Source of the DNA: Devosia aquimaris
Lineage (GTDB): Bacteria > Pseudomonadota > Alphaproteobacteria > Rhizobiales > Devosiaceae
Assembly: GCF_020169335.1 (NCBI RefSeq)
Contig: NZ_JAIEZN010000001.1
Coordinates: 1,319,426-1,383,425, forward strand
Length of the DNA stretch: 64,000 bases
Direction of reading: 5' to 3'
The notes under the pieces were generated by a model. That model saw only the letters and a program-made list of their open reading frames with translations. It ran no database searches and had not been told where the DNA came from. This document shows, in pieces, positions 39,030-46,891 of this stretch (positions are counted from its first letter, which is position 1; every line of letters starts with the position of its first letter). Position numbers and translations under genes: made by a program.

Positions 39030-39067
39030 ATCTTGCACTCCCGTATAGGTTAACCGTAGTCGAGCCC

Positions 39068-39096
39068 TACATGCTCCAACCCGACGCGCGTGACAA
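39068..39096 (-). promoter_or_regulatory. Candidate promoter of barrel paralogue 2
   Basis: On the minus strand TTGTCA (plus 39091-39096) and CATGTA (plus 39068-39073) are 17 bases apart, giving a leader of about 32 bases before the ATG at 39029. The rest of the gap 39097-39361 shows no gene. Confidence 0.45.
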
Positions 39097-39361
39097 GAGC
39101 TCGGCGACCTAAACTCGTGGGTGCGGATAAAATTTGATGACCAATAGGGGGCGAGTGTTGCCCCAATGCAGCGCATTTGATCCAATTCGATACAAATGCG
39201 ACCAAAGCCTGCCCAAATGCGGCGAGATCGTGGCGCAATATGGGCGATGCCGAGGCCTGCCGTCAAGGGGTCCGGTAATCATGCGTACGGCAGCGCCGAA
39301 TCGAGCCGCCACGGCGGTCGATCGACTCGGTTTCTCGGCCAGCTAAAGGACTGCGGCCGCC

Positions 39362-39901
39362 CTAGAAGTGGAAATTGGCGCCCAGCGTGAGTTGCTGGGC
39401 CGGCGCGCTGCCATCCACTGGAAAGCTGCGCAGGTAACGACCTTCCAGCGACACGGAATCAGTCAGTCCCACTTCAAGGCCGCCGCCAAGCAGACCGGCC
39501 CCGTCATTTGGATTATTGAGGGCCAGGCCATAGCCGCCGGCGGCATAGACGAGCACATTGTCGGTCACAACCAGGCCCGCGCGCCCCAGCAACTGGCCGT
39601 CGGCGCCGCCACTGCCGGCGCCATCGAGCCCCTGCACCGCAACGTCCGCGCCCACCAGGTAGAAGTCGAACTGCGCGTTCACACCGGCCTGCACGCCAAG
39701 CCCGACAGCACCATTGCCGGAGTCGCTCTCGGCCACCCCATAGATGCCGGCGTAGAAACCGGACCAGTCAAAGGCCGAGGGCGCTGCGACCGGCACCTCG
39801 GCCTGCGCATTGCTGGAGAGCCCGATTGTTTCGGCAGCCTGGCTTGGCACGCAGGCAAGACACAGCGCCACTGCGGTGGCGTAGCGAATAATTATGCGCA
39901 T
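39362..39901 (-). CDS. Small outer-membrane beta-barrel protein (paralogue 3, diverged)
   Basis: The 179-residue protein has a signal peptide (MRIIIRYATAVALCLACVPS, cleavage after SQA), a diverged linker, then FDWSGFYAGIYG, and ends LGANFHF with a terminal Phe. NVLVYAAGGYGLAL is shared with paralogue 2 (NVLVYAAGGVGL), showing common descent, though overall identity is lower. The ATG at 39901 is chosen over an upstream open stretch of 39 codons. Likely an eight-stranded outer-membrane barrel of unknown role. Confidence 0.78.
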   Translation of the reverse strand: MRIIIRYATAVALCLACVPSQAAETIGLSSNAQAEVPVAAPSAFDWSGFYAGIYGVAESDSGNGAVGLGVQAGVNAQFDFYLVGADVAVQGLDGAGSGGADGQLLGRAGLVVTDNVLVYAAGGYGLALNNPNDGAGLLGGGLEVGLTDSVSLEGRYLRSFPVDGSAPAQQLTLGANFHF

Positions 39902-40041
39902 CCCGGCCTCCTGTGCTGTGCAACCAACCCTGCGATCCGTCTCAGGGCACGCGACCATTTCACTCTGACGACCAGTATTCACCCCGGAACTGGCGAAATG
40001 CTGCCGACCAGGGGGCAATTTTGCGGCAAATGCGATGCGCC

Positions 40042-40105
40042 CAAAAGCAGACGGGCCCCGCAGGGCCCTCCGTCAAAAGCAGGCGGGCCCCGCAGGGCCC
40101 GCCGT
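40042..40105 (-). terminator. Tandem-duplicated terminator hairpin after msrA
   Basis: Two adjacent 32-base units (40042-40073 and 40074-40105) differ at two positions. Each holds a GGGCCC-CGCA-GGGCCC hairpin flanked by CAAAAGC; on the minus strand each stem is followed by GCTTTTG. They start 22 bases after the msrA stop, so they look like a duplicated terminator. The second unit has the more perfect stem (GGCGGGCCC / GGGCCCGCC). Confidence 0.75.
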
Positions 40106-40126
40106 CTCTCTATATATAGGCTGCCT

Positions 40127-40858
40127 CTAGAGCGTGCCGACCAGCACGGGCGTGTCCCGATACTCCTGCGGAAATATCGCCTTGAGCGCCGCGATCTTGG
40201 GCAGGTCATGAACCACGATATAGGGCCAGGTCGGGTTCAGCGTCAGGAAGTCCTGGTGATACTGCTCGGCCGGATAGAAGCCTTGGAACGCCTCAATGGT
40301 CGTCACGATTGGCCGCTCGAACAGGCCGGTGGCATTGAGCTCGTTGATATAGGCCTTGGCCGTCTCGGCCTGCGCGTCCGACTGCGGGAAGATGGTCGAG
40401 CGATACTGCGTGCCGTGGTCGGGACCCTGGTAGTTCAGCTGGGTCGGGTTGTGCGCCACCGAGAAATAGATGTGCAGCAGGTCGCCATAGCTGACCACGC
40501 TCGGGTCATAGGTGACTTCGACGCTTTCCGCATGGCCCGTGGTGCCGCTGCCGGTCAGCTCATAGGTGGCGGTCTCCGCGCTGCCGCCCGAATAGCCCGA
40601 CACCGCCCGCGTCACGCCCTTGACGTGCTGGAACACGCCCTGCACGCCCCAGAAGCAGCCGCCGGCGAACACTGCCGTGGCGGTACTGCCGGTCTCGGTC
40701 AGGTCCTGGCTAGGCGCCGGAATAACGACGGGCGCCTCCTGAGCGCTTGCGCCCACCTGCAGCAGGCCAACCGCCATCGCCGGCAGCACCAGCAGTCCGC
40801 CCAGTGCCTTGCGCCAGCCGCTGCGGCGGGCGGGAGTTGCTGTGTCTTGAGTGTGCAT
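40127..40858 (-). CDS. msrA: Exported peptide-methionine (S)-S-oxide reductase
   Basis: The 243-residue protein repairs methionine S-sulfoxide. The catalytic motif GGCFWG (C68) is preceded by an N-terminal arginine pair, a hydrophobic segment (about 19-35) and a GASAQ cleavage region, so the enzyme is probably exported to the periplasm; the RRSGWRK start resembles a loose twin-arginine signal. YSGGSAETATYE, GHAESVEVTYDP and EQYHQDF are further MsrA hallmarks. No msrB is nearby. The reductant for a periplasmic MsrA is not evident in the window. Confidence 0.92.
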   Translation of the reverse strand: MHTQDTATPARRSGWRKALGGLLVLPAMAVGLLQVGASAQEAPVVIPAPSQDLTETGSTATAVFAGGCFWGVQGVFQHVKGVTRAVSGYSGGSAETATYELTGSGTTGHAESVEVTYDPSVVSYGDLLHIYFSVAHNPTQLNYQGPDHGTQYRSTIFPQSDAQAETAKAYINELNATGLFERPIVTTIEAFQGFYPAEQYHQDFLTLNPTWPYIVVHDLPKIAALKAIFPQEYRDTPVLVGTL

Positions 40859-40956
40859 TCGCTTAACCTCGCTTGATGAGCTGTGCCCGTCATTTCGCTT
40901 TATAGGCGCTTTTGGTTACGCCGGATCAGCGCCATCACGCCGATATGAACGGCCGG

Positions 40957-41595
40957 CTAGCCCGCCTCTGCCAGCAATTGCTGCACCAGCGGCAGCAGCC
41001 GCGCCACGATCACCGCGACGCCCTTCGCATTGGGATGCAGTCCATCGGCCTGGTTGAGCCCGGGATCGAGCGCCACGCCCTCGAGATAGAACGGGTCGAG
41101 CAAGGCGCCGTGTTCGGCCGCCAGCGCCGGATAGATCGCATCAAAATCGGCCACATAGTCCGGGCCCAGCCCGCGATTGGCCTTCATGCCCAGCAGCAGC
41201 ACCGGCACATCCAGCGCATCGATACCGCTCAGCATGGCCTCCAGATTGGCCCGCGTCTCCGCGGGCGGCAGTCCCTGCAGCATATCATTGGCCCCCAGGC
41301 CCAGGATCACGGCATCCGCCGGCGTGCCCAGTGTCCACTCCAGCCGCGCCAGTCCATCGGCGCTGGTGTCGCCAGACACGCTGGCATTGACCAGCTTGGC
41401 GTCGAGCCCGGCCTTGTCCATGGCGGCCTGCATCTGGCCCATGAAGCCGTCCGCTTCGCTCAGCCCCAGCCCGGCCAGCACGGAATCGCCATAGAGCAGC
41501 ACAACGCGCGCGTCGGCCAGGGCCGGCAGCGCCAATCCCACAATCATGGTGAGCGCAGCCATTGCAGCGCCGAGCGCCCGGCCCCATCTTGTCAT
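40957..41595 (-). CDS. Arylesterase / TesA-like GDSL hydrolase
   Basis: The 212-residue SGNH hydrolase has the nucleophile in LLYGDSVLAG, the oxyanion Gly in NASVSGDTSADG, LGANDML and the catalytic DGLHPN near the end. A signal peptide (TMIVGLALPALADA) places it in the periplasm, as for E. coli TesA. Starts at 41607 or 41646 are also open; 41595 (MTRWGRAL) gives the most normal signal peptide. It is divergent from the ABC pair downstream, the same trio as tesA-ybbA-ybbP in E. coli, a hint of a shared envelope-lipid role. Confidence 0.88.
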   Translation of the reverse strand: MTRWGRALGAAMAALTMIVGLALPALADARVVLLYGDSVLAGLGLSEADGFMGQMQAAMDKAGLDAKLVNASVSGDTSADGLARLEWTLGTPADAVILGLGANDMLQGLPPAETRANLEAMLSGIDALDVPVLLLGMKANRGLGPDYVADFDAIYPALAAEHGALLDPFYLEGVALDPGLNQADGLHPNAKGVAVIVARLLPLVQQLLAEAG

Positions 41596-41648
41596 CACGC
41601 CTGCCATCCCGCTCGTTCGCTCCTGTTCCCCACACCCCGGCCCCATTC

Positions 41649-42350
41649 ATGACCGACCCCATCGCCCACACCCGGGATATGCACCTGCACCTTAAGTCCG
41701 GGGGCGGCAGCCTTCATATCCTCAAGTCCATCACGTTTGCGATAAACCCGGGCGAAGTGGTCTCCATTGTCGGCCCCTCGGGCAGCGGCAAGACCAGCCT
41801 GCTCATGGTCATGGGCGGGCTCGAGCGGGCCACATCCGGCGCAGTCTCGGTGGGCGGCACCAGTCTAGCCGGCCTGGGCGAAGACCAACTCGCTGACATG
41901 CGCCGGCGCAACATCGGCATCCTGTTCCAGAACTTCCACCTCATCCCCTCAATGACGGCGCTGGAAAACGTCGCCCTGGCGCTGGAGATCGCCTTTGACG
42001 ATCTGCCGCTCGCCGAGATCCGCGCCCGTGCCCGCGCCGCCCTAGCGGAAGTGGGCCTGTCGGCGCGCGAAAGCCATCTGCCCAGCGCCCTCTCGGGTGG
42101 TGAGCAGCAGCGCGTCGGCCTCGCCCGCGCCATCGTCACCCGCCCCCGCCTGCTGCTCGCCGATGAACCCACCGGCAATCTCGATCAGGAGACTGCCGCC
42201 GCGGCCATTGAGCTGCTCTTTGATCTCGCCCGTCGCAACACCATGGCCGTGCTGCTCATCACCCATGACAATGCCCTGGCTCGCCGCGCCGACCGACAGA
42301 TGCGCATGGACCATGGCGAGTTGACCGAACGCGTCGGGGCGCTGGCATGA
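41649..42350 (+). CDS. ABC transporter ATP-binding protein, YbbA-like
   Basis: The 233-residue ATPase of the MacB/LolD/YbbA group: Walker A GPSGSGKTS, signature [14 protein letters not shown], Walker [14 protein letters not shown]-loop THD. It couples with the FtsX-like permease that follows with a 4-base ATGA overlap. The frame is open upstream, but ATG 41649 gives the normal N-terminus. Its substrate is unknown. Confidence 0.9.
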   Translation: MTDPIAHTRDMHLHLKSGGGSLHILKSITFAINPGEVVSIVGPSGSGKTSLLMVMGGLERATSGAVSVGGTSLAGLGEDQLADMRRRNIGILFQNFHLIPSMTALENVALALEIAFDDLPLAEIRARARAALAEVGLSARESHLPSALSGGEQQRVGLARAIVTRPRLLLADEPTGNLDQETAAAAIELLFDLARRNTMAVLLITHDNALARRADRQMRMDHGELTERVGALA

Positions 42351-44893
42351 GACGCCTGCTCGGCTGGCTGCGCGTCGCCCTGGTTGATCTGCGCGGCGGT
42401 CTCGCCCGCTTCGGTATTCTGATTGCCTGTCTCGCCCTGGGGGTCGCCGCCATCGGCACCGTGAGCGCGGTGCGCAGCAGCGTCGAGACCGCCGTTGCCC
42501 GCGATTCCCGCGTCATCCTGGGCGGCGATCTGGAAATCCGCAGCTTCCGCACAGACCTCGCGACAGACGTTGTCACCGCCCTCGATGGCCTCGGCCAGGT
42601 CAGCCGCGAGGTCGAGATCAATGCCCAGGCCAGTGCCAATGGCCAATCCGCATTCCTCACCCTGCGCGCCGTCACCCAGGCCTACCCCCTGGTCGGCAGC
42701 GTCACTCTGGCCCCCGGCGGCGAGGTGAGCCCGGCCAGCGCCCTGCTGCCCCCGCGCGACAACATCTATGGCCTCCTGCTCGGCCAGCAGGCGGCCCAGC
42801 GCCTGGGCGTCAGCCTTGGCGACACGGTCCGCATCGGCACGCTGGACTTCGCCCTGCGCGGCATCATCATGGAACTGCCCGATCAGGCTACGGCCGGTTT
42901 CCAGCTCGGCGCCCCGGCCCTTGTCTCGGCCGACGCCCTTGCCCCCGCCGGCCTGCGCGAAGAAGGCGTGCTCAGCCAGTTCCGCTACAAACTGCTGCTT
43001 AGGGATAGCGACATCGAGGCCGCCCGCAACCGGCTCGAGCGCCAGTTTCCCGACCATGACTGGCAGATCCGCTCGCCCAGCCAGGCCACAGCCACCATCG
43101 AGCGCTTCATCGCCGTCTTCGGCAATTTCATGCTCTTGGTCGCCCTCTCGTCCATGATCGTGGGCGGGCTGGGCGCGGCCAATGCCGTCACCGCCTATGT
43201 CGGCGAGCGCCAGGGTGCCATAGCCACCATGCGCGCGCTGGGTGCGCGCAGCCCACGCATCCTGGTGCATTTCCTCGCCCAGATCGCCGCGCTCTCGCTG
43301 CTGGCGACGCTCATTGGGCTGGTCATTGTCGTCATCGCAACCCTGGCATTGCTGCCGCTGCTGTCCGATCTCATCGGCCTCGATTTGCCTGCCGTGCTCG
43401 ATCTGCGGGCCATGCTGGTGGCCGGCGCCATTGGCCTTGTCACCGCCTTGCTCTTTTCCTGGATTCCGCTGCGCCAGGCCCAGGCCGTGCGCCCGGCCCT
43501 GTTGTTCCGCGCCGGCGCCTCGGGTGCGCCCCTCGCCCTGCCCTGGCGCGCCCTGCTGGCGCCGGGCCTTGTGCTGCCCCTTTTGGCGGGCTTCGTCCTT
43601 GTGGTGCTGCTCACCTTGCAGATCGCCAATGACTGGCGGCTGGTCGGCGTCTATTTCGCCGCCACTCTTTTGGCCTTTGGTCTTCTGCGCCTAGCCGCCG
43701 CTGGGCTCGCATGGCTGCTGCGTCGCCTGCCGCCGCCACGCCAACGCCTGCTGCGTCAGGCCAGCTCGGCCATCATTCGTCCCGGCGCCCCCACCACCAC
43801 CGTGCTGGTTTCCATGGGCATGGGCCTGTCATTGCTGCTGCTGATCGTCACCACCCAGTCCAATATCAATAGCCAGATATCGGGCGAGGTCACCGCCGAG
43901 GCGCCCGCCTTCGTGCTCTTTGATATGGACCGGGCCACAACCGACGCCGTTACCGGCTTTGCCGCCACAACGCCCGCCATCGAGCAACTGACGACATTCC
44001 CCATGCTGCGCGGCACCGTCACCCAGCTCAAAGATGCGCCGCCTCCCTCGGCCGACGATGTCCCGCCCGAGCTCGCCGGCATCTTCCGGGGCGATACCGC
44101 ACTCAGCTGGTCCGTGGCCCAGCCCGATAAGACCGTCCTTGCTGAAGGCGAGTGGTGGCCCACGCCCTATGATGGTCCGCCGCTCGTCTCGTTGACCACC
44201 GAACTGCGCGACGGCCTCGGTCTTGCCCTGGGCGACACCATCACCCTCTCCATCGCTGGCCGACCGCTGACCTTCACCATCGCCAATTTCCGCGCCACCG
44301 ACCGGCGCAATGCTGCCTTCAGCTTTGATATTCTCGCCTCGCCGGGCCTGATCGAGAAGGCGCCGCAGTCCTATTTCAGCACCGTCATGGCTGCGCCCGC
44401 CGATGCCCCCGGGCTCGAGGCCGCGCTGGTCTCAACCTTCCCGCAACTGCGTTTCGTGCCGGTTGGCGATGCCCTGTCGCGCGTGCAGTCCATTTTCGAT
44501 GGCCTCGTCAACGCCATTGCCCTGGTCAGCGCCACTGCCGTTGTGGCCGGCATTCTGGTTCTGGCCGGCGCCCTCAGCGTCGGCCGCCGCCAGCGCGAGG
44601 CCGATGCGGTGCTGATGAAGGTTCTGGGCGCCCGCCGCGGCCAGGTCATTGCCGCCTTCATGCTTGAATATGCCCTGCTCGGCGCAATCGCGGCGCTGGT
44701 TGCCGGCGCCATCGCGCTCACCGGCGCCTGGGCGGCAGCCAACTTCCTGCTCGACATCGACTTTGCCGTCCAGCCCGGCCAGTTGGCGCTCCTGACGCTT
44801 CTCGTGGTTGCTGTCACTACGCTCACTGGTGCGGCAACCACCTGGTCCGCCATGTCCACGCGCCCGGCCGATCGCCTGCGCGAAGAAGGGTAA
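42347..44893 (+). CDS. FtsX-like ABC transporter permease, YbbP-like
   Basis: An 848-residue inner-membrane protein with an N-terminal membrane helix (about 18-38), a MacB-like periplasmic domain, three helices around residues 260-370, three or four more helices to about 500, a second periplasmic domain and a final three-helix FtsX block. This double-FtsX layout matches the YbbP group. Next to a YbbA-like ATPase and a TesA-like esterase, a role in moving lipids or lipoproteins across the envelope is an inference from family context. Confidence 0.88.
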   Translation: MRRLLGWLRVALVDLRGGLARFGILIACLALGVAAIGTVSAVRSSVETAVARDSRVILGGDLEIRSFRTDLATDVVTALDGLGQVSREVEINAQASANGQSAFLTLRAVTQAYPLVGSVTLAPGGEVSPASALLPPRDNIYGLLLGQQAAQRLGVSLGDTVRIGTLDFALRGIIMELPDQATAGFQLGAPALVSADALAPAGLREEGVLSQFRYKLLLRDSDIEAARNRLERQFPDHDWQIRSPSQATATIERFIAVFGNFMLLVALSSMIVGGLGAANAVTAYVGERQGAIATMRALGARSPRILVHFLAQIAALSLLATLIGLVIVVIATLALLPLLSDLIGLDLPAVLDLRAMLVAGAIGLVTALLFSWIPLRQAQAVRPALLFRAGASGAPLALPWRALLAPGLVLPLLAGFVLVVLLTLQIANDWRLVGVYFAATLLAFGLLRLAAAGLAWLLRRLPPPRQRLLRQASSAIIRPGAPTTTVLVSMGMGLSLLLLIVTTQSNINSQISGEVTAEAPAFVLFDMDRATTDAVTGFAATTPAIEQLTTFPMLRGTVTQLKDAPPPSADDVPPELAGIFRGDTALSWSVAQPDKTVLAEGEWWPTPYDGPPLVSLTTELRDGLGLALGDTITLSIAGRPLTFTIANFRATDRRNAAFSFDILASPGLIEKAPQSYFSTVMAAPADAPGLEAALVSTFPQLRFVPVGDALSRVQSIFDGLVNAIALVSATAVVAGILVLAGALSVGRRQREADAVLMKVLGARRGQVIAAFMLEYALLGAIAALVAGAIALTGAWAAANFLLDIDFAVQPGQLALLTLLVVAVTTLTGAATTWSAMSTRPADRLREEG

Positions 44894-44938
44894 CGCGTTC
44901 ATTACCGATAAACCCTTGTGCCGGTGGCATTTCGCGCC

Positions 44939-44967
44939 TTGGACTTGTCACGGCCATCCCCTAGCAT
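44939..44967 (+). promoter_or_regulatory. Candidate promoter of the sugar-isomerase gene
   Basis: TTGGAC (44939-44944) and TAGCAT (44962-44967) are exactly 17 bases apart; transcription would begin near 44974, ahead of both possible start codons. Confidence 0.55.
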
Positions 44968-45022
44968 GACGCACACACCCCGAGCGTGAGTATGCCCCTT
45001 GAGTGACACCAGCCGCCGCCCC

Positions 45023-45820
45023 ATGGCCAGGACCAGCCTGAAATGGTCCATGATCGAGGAAAAACTCTCGGTCGCCGACACCTTCCGCCTGATTGCCGAT
45101 CTCGGCTTTGACGGCGTCGAGCTCGACGCACCCAATGACTTGCCGCGCGACGAGGTTCTGGCCGCCCGCGACGCCACCGGCGTCGCCATTCCAGGGGTCA
45201 TCAATTCGGTGCATTGGAAGACGCCCTTGACCGATCCTGACCCGGCTGTCCGCGAAGCCTGTGTCGCCGCCACCATCGAGGCCATGTCCCTGGCCAAGTC
45301 CTATGGCGCACAAACCATGTTGCTGGTCCCCGGCGTCGTCAACGACGCCACCAGCTATGCCGCTGCCTATGACCGCGCCGTCGAGGGCATCGACCGCCTG
45401 CTGCCTCATGCCGAGGAGATCGGCATCTCCATCGCGCTTGAGAATGTGTGGAACAATTTCCTGCTCAGCCCGCTCGAGGCCGCCCATCTGGTCGATGGCT
45501 TCGACAGTCCCCGCCTCGGCTGGTACTTCGACGTCGGCAATGTCATGCGCTATGGTCGCCCAGCCGACTGGATCGAGGCGCTCGGCAGCCGCATCCTGCG
45601 CATCGACATCAAGGAATACAGCCTCACCCGCATGAATGCCGAAGGCCCCTGGAAGGGCTTCGACGTTGCCCTGGGTGAAGGCGATGTCGACTGGGCCGGC
45701 GTCAACGCCAGCCTCGCCGCCGTCGGCTATTCCGGCTGGGTTTCAGTCGAAATGCCGGGAGGCGACCGCCACCATCTTGCCGACCTCAAGCAGCGGCTGG
45801 ACCGGATCGTCAGCCTCTGA
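45023..45820 (+). CDS. Sugar phosphate isomerase/epimerase family protein (TIM barrel) 1
   Basis: The 265-residue protein has the xylose-isomerase-like TIM barrel (AP endonuclease family 2 fold). Metal-binding residues are expected in ALENVWNNF (Glu), WYFDVGNVM (Asp), RIDIKEYS and SVEMPGGD (Glu), all visible. Family members isomerise or epimerise sugars and some cleave C-glycosides. A TTG at 44999 is open; the ATG at 45023 is chosen for MARTSLKWSMIEEKL. Its end overlaps the convergent second isomerase gene by 11 bases. Confidence 0.83.
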   Translation: MARTSLKWSMIEEKLSVADTFRLIADLGFDGVELDAPNDLPRDEVLAARDATGVAIPGVINSVHWKTPLTDPDPAVREACVAATIEAMSLAKSYGAQTMLLVPGVVNDATSYAAAYDRAVEGIDRLLPHAEEIGISIALENVWNNFLLSPLEAAHLVDGFDSPRLGWYFDVGNVMRYGRPADWIEALGSRILRIDIKEYSLTRMNAEGPWKGFDVALGEGDVDWAGVNASLAAVGYSGWVSVEMPGGDRHHLADLKQRLDRIVSL

Positions 45821-46697
45821 TTTCGGCCAGCATGCGGCGGGTATTGCCCAGCCCGGTCTCGCAGCCAAACAGCGTGGGCTCATTGCCCTCATATTCGAGC
45901 GACAGGAAGCCATCGTAGCCAGACGCTACGATGGCCTTCATCAGTCCGGCCGTATCGAGGTCGCCGTAGCCGAACACGGCGCCGCGGATGAACTGCCCGC
46001 CATGTGTCCTCAGCCAGCCCGGGCCCGGCTCGGTCTGGCGCACATAAAAGTCCTTCACGTGCACGAAGCTGGCCAGCGGCAGCGTCCGCCTTGTGGCAAC
46101 ATCGGGATTGTCGTCCACGCACAGGAAATTGCCGACATCCACCGTCAGCTTGAAATTGTCGCGCGCCACCGCGTGGTGCAGGCGCAGCAGGCGCTCGGCC
46201 GAGTTCATGAAGAAGCCGTGGTCCTCCACGCTCGTCACCACGCTTAGTCCCTTGGCGAAGTCGGCGACCTCAGCGCAACCCGCAACAATCCCGTCGAATG
46301 CCGCCTCAAACTCTGCCGTATCGGTCAGCCGCAGCGACCAGGGCACCACGTCATGGCGCAGGAACCTGGCGCCCAGCCGGTCGCACAGTTCCACATGCCG
46401 CTTGACCATGGCCACCTGCGCGGCTCGCTCGTCTGCTGTGCCCAGAAAACTCGCGCCCAGGCAGATGCCAGAGATCGGCACGCCGCTCCGCGCCACCGCA
46501 GTCTCGATCCGCGTGATCATTTCCGTGTCCGCCGTCAAGTCATAATTGACCTCCGTCCCGGCGGCCGCAAAGCTGAAACTGGCGATCTCCAGATGCTCGG
46601 CCTCATGCGCCACCAGCCAGTCGAACAGGCCCTCCACGGTCATGCTGCCATTGGCCAGCAATGGGCGAAAACTATAGGACGACAGGCCGATCTTCAT
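45810..46697 (-). CDS. Sugar phosphate isomerase/epimerase family protein (TIM barrel) 2
   Basis: The 295-residue protein shares the fold but not close similarity with the neighbour. SVEDHGFF (Glu), KLTVDVGNFL (Asp), FVHVKDFY (His) and LSLEYEGNE (Glu) match the four metal-ligand positions of the family. The frame is open 16 codons upstream, but MKIGLSSYSFRPLLANG is a normal beginning. It diverges from the GMC oxidoreductase across a 194-base gap with nested palindromes, suggesting shared control. Confidence 0.83.
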   Translation of the reverse strand: MKIGLSSYSFRPLLANGSMTVEGLFDWLVAHEAEHLEIASFSFAAAGTEVNYDLTADTEMITRIETAVARSGVPISGICLGASFLGTADERAAQVAMVKRHVELCDRLGARFLRHDVVPWSLRLTDTAEFEAAFDGIVAGCAEVADFAKGLSVVTSVEDHGFFMNSAERLLRLHHAVARDNFKLTVDVGNFLCVDDNPDVATRRTLPLASFVHVKDFYVRQTEPGPGWLRTHGGQFIRGAVFGYGDLDTAGLMKAIVASGYDGFLSLEYEGNEPTLFGCETGLGNTRRMLAEIRG

Positions 46698-46729
46698 GGG
46701 TATGGCTCCGCAGGACGTGGACACGCATC

Positions 46730-46761
46730 GATTGGTCGGCATCATGCCATAAATACCAATC
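46730..46761. promoter_or_regulatory. Nested palindromes in a divergent promoter region
   Basis: GATTGGT (46730-46736) pairs with ACCAATC (46755-46761), and between them lies the perfect GGCAT-C-ATGCC (46738-46748). The position between two divergently read sugar genes fits an operator. The protein that binds it is not in the window. Confidence 0.45.
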
Positions 46762-46891
46762 TAGGCCACTTGTTTCCTGTGCATGGCGCACAAGCATAGG
46801 CAACACAGTAACTTTCCCGATTGCCCCATTGCCGGGCATGCAGACGGTTGATACCAATTCAATGCCACCTATCGAAACCAGCGGATGCGCC

